This document shows positions 40,831 to 43,918 of a DNA stretch of 43,918 bases, piece by piece. The notes beneath the pieces are model-generated. The model was not told the origin of the DNA, ran no database searches, and was given only the letters and a program-made list of their open reading frames with translations. The position numbers were made by a program, and so were the translations under genes. The stretch spans positions 1 through 43,918 of the forward strand of contig CABSEG010000015.1 in NCBI GenBank assembly GCA_902476645.1. The letters are read 5' to 3'. Every line of letters begins with the position of its first letter. Within the stretch, counting starts at the first letter, position 1. Origin of the DNA: an uncultured Lachnospiraceae bacterium. Its GTDB lineage: Bacteria > Bacillota > Clostridia > Lachnospirales > Lachnospiraceae.

Positions 40831-40860
40831 ATTATATAGGCAATCCCCATCATAAATCAA
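40831..40860 (-). promoter_or_regulatory. Sigma-A-type promoter for nucleotidyltransferase gene 1
   Basis: On the minus strand TTGATT (plus 40855-40860), an 18-base spacer and TATAAT (plus 40831-40836). It lies in the 96-base gap between the two nucleotidyltransferase genes, allowing independent expression of the downstream one. Confidence 0.65.
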
Positions 40861-40885
40861 GAAAGAGCATCATCCTCTGCGCATT

Positions 40886-42160
40886 TTACTTCCGTTTTCT
40901 CTTCCACAGAACCCTCCATTCCTTCCACACCTTCTCTCTCCTGCAAGCGACTCCCCTTATGACGCGAAATAGAAGCACAAACGGTCTCGCCCAGAGATGG
41001 CGATACGCAAAAGGACATTGCACTTTAAAATAGCGTTCATCCGGTAAGATTCTGTTCTTCAGATATTTGAATTTTGCCCTTCTTTCCGAAATGTTGTATG
41101 CCGCTTTCATCTCCTCTAATTCATGTTTTACCATGTTTTCCATAGTCCCATAAGTTCCGGAAAACAAAATATAATCCAGCATCTCTTTTTCCTCTGCTTG
41201 AAATTCTTCCAGCTCATGCGCTTTTTCTATGGAAAAAACTTTTTCACCCAATTCCCGAAACTGCTTCTCAAACTTGGCTATGCCAAGTTTCTCCAACTCA
41301 GCTTTTATATAAATCCAATGTAAGGTTTCCCTCTTTTTCCTAAGATACACATAGCTGTCTAAAAGAGACCGGAGTCCTGTTCCTCCGCCGGCATAGTGCT
41401 TATAGGCATGTGTCACAAAATAAATATAAAAATCTTCATCACAAAAATGCCAGCCATATTCCTTATCCCTGTCTTTGATCAGACGCTGCTTCACATCTGC
41501 GTAATAGGCTTCCCATCCCGGAGCACTGTATGGGCCGTACAGACTGGTATGCATCTCGTAATTATAGACAGGAGGCTTTTTGTAGATATCATGATTACCT
41601 TTTTTAATTTGGACTTCCCGGTAGCCCCGACTCGTCATAAACGCAAATAACTTCTCCTGACCATCTGTGTCATAGAGAATATCATTATCCGCCATTTGGC
41701 ACATCCCGGCCTTGGGATACAGTTCTTTTAAAATAATTCCTTTCAGCGGAAGATACCAAATCTTTTCTTTTTCCATAAAACGAAGGATTTCCTCCCTCTC
41801 CGCATCCAACAGCAGATTTTTGCATATGGCTTCTGCCTTGTCCTTTTTCCAGCGTTTCAAAAGCGCTCTGGTATTTTCCCGTTCCACCGGAAACAAAACA
41901 TCCCGCTCCTGCGCAAGAATGGATTCTATGGCCATATAGGCAATCGCTTCCAGAGCATGTTTTTTGCTCATCTGATACAGGCTCTTCAGATTTGTCTGTT
42001 GCAGCCGCCCTCTTTCCGGTTCTGTTCCATGAATGGCGCATGCCGCCAGATAAATTACCCCATAGCCCGCATTCCGCTGTTCTCTTTGGACATCTGTTCT
42101 CGCGCTTTCCTCTGTCAATGTCCATCCGTTTCCACAGCTTTCTCCTGCTTTTCCATCCAT
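40886..42160 (-). CDS. NTP_transf_5-type nucleotidyltransferase family protein 2
   Basis: 424 residues, a divergent paralogue of the downstream protein. Active-site elements are YLPLKGIILKELYPK near 136-150 and CQMADNDILYD with Asp158/Asp160, then MHTSLYGP and the helical DFYIYFVTHAYKHYAGGGTGLRSLLDSYVYL block. The N-terminal ~35 residues are Gly/Ser/Glu-rich and unlike the family. The start used (ATG 42158-42160) gives that extension, with only GAGG ten bases upstream, so a later start is possible. It follows the coiled-coil protein gene by five bases. Confidence 0.85.
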   Translation of the reverse strand: MDGKAGESCGNGWTLTEESARTDVQREQRNAGYGVIYLAACAIHGTEPERGRLQQTNLKSLYQMSKKHALEAIAYMAIESILAQERDVLFPVERENTRALLKRWKKDKAEAICKNLLLDAEREEILRFMEKEKIWYLPLKGIILKELYPKAGMCQMADNDILYDTDGQEKLFAFMTSRGYREVQIKKGNHDIYKKPPVYNYEMHTSLYGPYSAPGWEAYYADVKQRLIKDRDKEYGWHFCDEDFYIYFVTHAYKHYAGGGTGLRSLLDSYVYLRKKRETLHWIYIKAELEKLGIAKFEKQFRELGEKVFSIEKAHELEEFQAEEKEMLDYILFSGTYGTMENMVKHELEEMKAAYNISERRAKFKYLKNRILPDERYFKVQCPFAYRHLWARPFVLLFRVIRGVACRREKVWKEWRVLWKRKRK

Positions 42161-42165
42161 ACCGG

Positions 42166-43170
42166 CTAATCCTCATCCTTCCGATCTTCTAAATAGTTGT
42201 CGGTGACAGCATCTATTTCTTCATCCAATTTCTCAATCTGATTTTCCAGATCCGTCTTTTGCCTCGTCCATTCGCTTTCCACGGTTTCCTGTCTGCTCTC
42301 AATTGTTCTCCGATATTCTCTTGCTTGGATAAAATCTGCTACAAACAAGCTATCTTCTTTACAATATCCATCTACCTTCTCCAGCATGGAGGCAAATTGT
42401 CCTTCCTCATACTGCTCTGCTTCAGAATCTGAACCAATGGTAAATATCAGGTTTCCTCCCTGGGATGTGGCGCTGGCTAGCAGGCTGCTGGCTCCATCTT
42501 GAAGCCAGGCGACGGCGCCCGGATGCCAAATTCCTTCTTCTGAATCCGATAAAATCAAAGGCAGTTCTTCCTCGCCGTGATGGACTATAGCTGAAAAACC
42601 CTGTTCCTCCAAAAATGAATCCAGCCTTCCACTGTAGGTCTCTGAAACCGTATATACGGTATCCGGCCGTTCAACTCCTGCTTCTTCCTCCATTTCCCGG
42701 CAGGCTGCCAGCCATTCTTCAGAGCCCATATCTTCCTGCCAGACCAGGCAGCAGGTCCATCCCGCATCCAACAATTCCTTAAACTGGGATTGACTCAGGC
42801 AACCATCCCTTCCCGGAAGATCATCCGATGACAGACACAATACCCCTGTAAATCCATACTCTTTCATTTGGGGATAAATATCCGTATAAATAATTTCATC
42901 CAAATCTGTAAACAGAAAAATCACACTTCCCATCCCCTGATATTGGTTGGTATACGCTTTTTCAAGGGATTCCAGTTCTTTTTCCAAGTCATACATTTTC
43001 ACATTCAACGGGCGAAGCGCCTCTTCCATCTGATCATAAAGAAGCCGACTTTCCTCTTTCTCCTGCGCTTCCTGCCAGAACAGAAACGCCAGAAGCGCAG
43101 CCAGCGCTGCACAAAACACCAGGGCTGCCAACTTCCATATTCTTCTTATCTCAAACTCAAATTTACTCAT
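42166..43170 (-). CDS. Membrane-anchored coiled-coil protein with a possible degenerate deacetylase-like domain
   Basis: 334 residues from ATG 43168-43170 (AAAGG seven bases upstream; the longer in-frame start at 43185 would overlap that site). It has a short basic N-terminus, one membrane helix (about 12-34), a coiled coil (about 37-75), a globular domain (about 80-270), and a second C-terminal coiled coil (ESRQETVESEWTRQKTDLENQIEKLDEEID). In the globular part, MKEYGFTGVLCLSSDDLPG and LSQSQFKELLDAGWTCCLVW resemble the strand-helix pattern of NodB polysaccharide deacetylases, but the catalytic Asp-Asp and His-x3-His motifs are not visible. This resemblance is inference. Its function is unknown. 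It lies between the S26 peptidase and nucleotidyltransferase genes. Confidence 0.75.
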   Translation of the reverse strand: MSKFEFEIRRIWKLAALVFCAALAALLAFLFWQEAQEKEESRLLYDQMEEALRPLNVKMYDLEKELESLEKAYTNQYQGMGSVIFLFTDLDEIIYTDIYPQMKEYGFTGVLCLSSDDLPGRDGCLSQSQFKELLDAGWTCCLVWQEDMGSEEWLAACREMEEEAGVERPDTVYTVSETYSGRLDSFLEEQGFSAIVHHGEEELPLILSDSEEGIWHPGAVAWLQDGASSLLASATSQGGNLIFTIGSDSEAEQYEEGQFASMLEKVDGYCKEDSLFVADFIQAREYRRTIESRQETVESEWTRQKTDLENQIEKLDEEIDAVTDNYLEDRKDED

Positions 43171-43194
43171 TCTGATACCTTTCATACAATTGTA

Positions 43195-43695
43195 TCATTT
43201 CTCATCCTTCATAATTCTGTTAGGACTTACACCGTATCTTGGATACGCAAAAAAGCCTTTTGATTTTTTCCAGCAACGCTCTGCAAAAAAAGCCAGCTTA
43301 CGCAAGAAAAAAGTCCTGCACCACACCGTGATATAGATCTTATACGCCGCATCTTCCGGCGTCCGCACACGCTTCCCATGTTCCCACCTGCTCATCTTTC
43401 CAAGAATCTGACTGGCAGCGATCCCATGTTCCAGGGTATACTGATGATCACCGCATAGGATATAACCAGCCCCGTCGCGTCCCACAATGCGGTGGAGAAT
43501 ATAGTGTCCGTTCTTTCTTCGAAATAATACTACATCGTAAATATCATATTCTCTGCATGCTTCTACCACAACGCAATCCCTGTCCGGTCTTAGCAACGGA
43601 AGCATACTGTTTCCCTCTGGCACAAAGATTGCATAACCGCACTGCTCCAGGGCTTTTTCTAAGCCTCCTGCTACGTTTTTTGCCCCTGCTTTCAT
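43195..43695 (-). CDS. S24/S26-type peptidase with a Ser/His pair
   Basis: 166 residues. The signal-peptidase nucleophile block PEGNSMLPLLRP places Ser30, DVVLFRRKNGHYILHRIVG places His68 where bacterial signal peptidase I has its lysine, and the LCGDHQYTLEHGI region matches the GD(N) box. The Ser/His arrangement is the SipW/ER-type or S24-like form. The usual N-terminal membrane anchor is missing. A moderately hydrophobic segment near 125-145 (IYITVWCRTFFLRKLAFFAE) may associate with the membrane. It overlaps the upstream PqqD gene by four bases (ATGA), so the two are coupled. It is a candidate processing protease for a PqqD-bound substrate or for a surface product. Confidence 0.85.
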   Translation of the reverse strand: MKAGAKNVAGGLEKALEQCGYAIFVPEGNSMLPLLRPDRDCVVVEACREYDIYDVVLFRRKNGHYILHRIVGRDGAGYILCGDHQYTLEHGIAASQILGKMSRWEHGKRVRTPEDAAYKIYITVWCRTFFLRKLAFFAERCWKKSKGFFAYPRYGVSPNRIMKDEK

Positions 43696-43918
43696 GGCTC
43701 AATCAGTAATCCGTGTTCTCGGAAACGTTCTAAAACCAAATCCAGGTCCCTCTGGGCAGTCTGCGCATCAATGTCATACTTCTCCAGCATCTTCTCCAAA
43801 ATTGCTTCCCGAGAGGTATTTTCCTGCAAGCAGTTCCAGATAAACACGCCTGTCTCATTCATCTGAACCATTCCCCAGAATGCTCCTTCTGAATCACCTG
43901 CCGTCACGGCTACTGCCT
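43692..43918 (-). CDS. PqqD family protein, 5' end beyond the window
   Basis: At least 75 residues are in the window. The frame stays open to the right edge (AVAVTAGDSEG...), so the true start lies outside. The GTG at 43905-43907 is only the first possible start seen. The C-terminal PqqD fold is clear: MVQMNETGVFIWNCLQENTSREAILEKMLEKYDIDAQTAQRDLDLVLERFREHGLL. The missing part should hold the N-terminal beta-hairpin. This is the second PqqD-type protein in the window. No radical SAM gene lies beside it within view. Confidence 0.85.
   Translation of the reverse strand, partial: AVAVTAGDSEGAFWGMVQMNETGVFIWNCLQENTSREAILEKMLEKYDIDAQTAQRDLDLVLERFREHGLLIEP

Noticed and set aside
1..43918. CRISPR arrays, tRNA or rRNA genes, prophage genes
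   Set aside because: No repeat-spacer pattern, no cloverleaf or conserved rRNA segments, and no phage structural or integrase genes were seen.

Overview
The window reads as chromosome of a spore-forming, low-to-moderate GC clostridial Firmicute, most likely a Lachnospiraceae gut anaerobe. Supporting markers are a sporulation sigma factor of the SigK type, IreB, RNase J, YlbF, an RsmE-PrmA pair, MtaB, an Agr-like two-component pair, and Wzz/BY-kinase fusion proteins. Almost every gene lies on the minus strand. I found no rRNA, tRNA or CRISPR array. No gap between genes exceeds 300 bases.

Positions 1-19080 are core housekeeping, listed here from left to right although transcription runs leftward. 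They hold topA (start only, broken by a one-base frameshift), dprA and yifB (DNA uptake/recombination), a phosphopantetheinyl transferase, sigK, and a tRNA wobble-uridine hydroxylation/methylation pair (trhP, trmR). Next come a short MltG-like membrane protein, a YlbF-family protein, RNase J, DUF1292-ruvX-ireB and mtaB. A plus-strand HPr-like gene with its own promoter and terminator follows. After it come thiI with a cysteine desulfurase partner, rsmE and prmA. A small alarmone synthetase heads an operon with an OmpR-type regulator and a HAMP histidine kinase.

Positions 19082-30089 form a long minus-strand locus. It begins with an Agr-like LytTR regulator and GHKL kinase. Next is a peptide-maturation-like block: PqqD, radical SAM/SPASM, an unrecognised 126-residue protein and an HPr-kinase-like ATPase. 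An intrinsic terminator separates this block from an ABC exporter, a membrane-anchored Ig-like protein, two Wzz-BY-kinase fusions and a CpsB-type phosphatase. The layout couples a putative peptide modification, export and sensing unit to surface-polysaccharide control. This is the most unusual part of the window.

Positions 30192-38254 hold a divergent LytR-CpsA-Psr ligase gene behind LytTR-like direct repeats, then a complete set for making GDP-L-fucose from fructose-6-phosphate (gmd, fcl, manC, manA, phosphohexomutase). A divergent AraC regulator sits at its head. There are no glycosyltransferases, flippase or polymerase in the window, so the polysaccharide itself must be built by genes elsewhere, probably to the right.

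Positions 39171-43918 hold a truncated IS3-type OrfA and a second PqqD-containing operon: PqqD, an S26-type peptidase with a Ser/His pair, a coiled-coil protein with a possible degenerate deacetylase fold, and two NTP_transf_5 nucleotidyltransferases. PqqD, HPr-kinase-like and NTP_transf_5 proteins are a combination known from some lasso-peptide and exopolysaccharide loci, so the two PqqD blocks may belong to one system.
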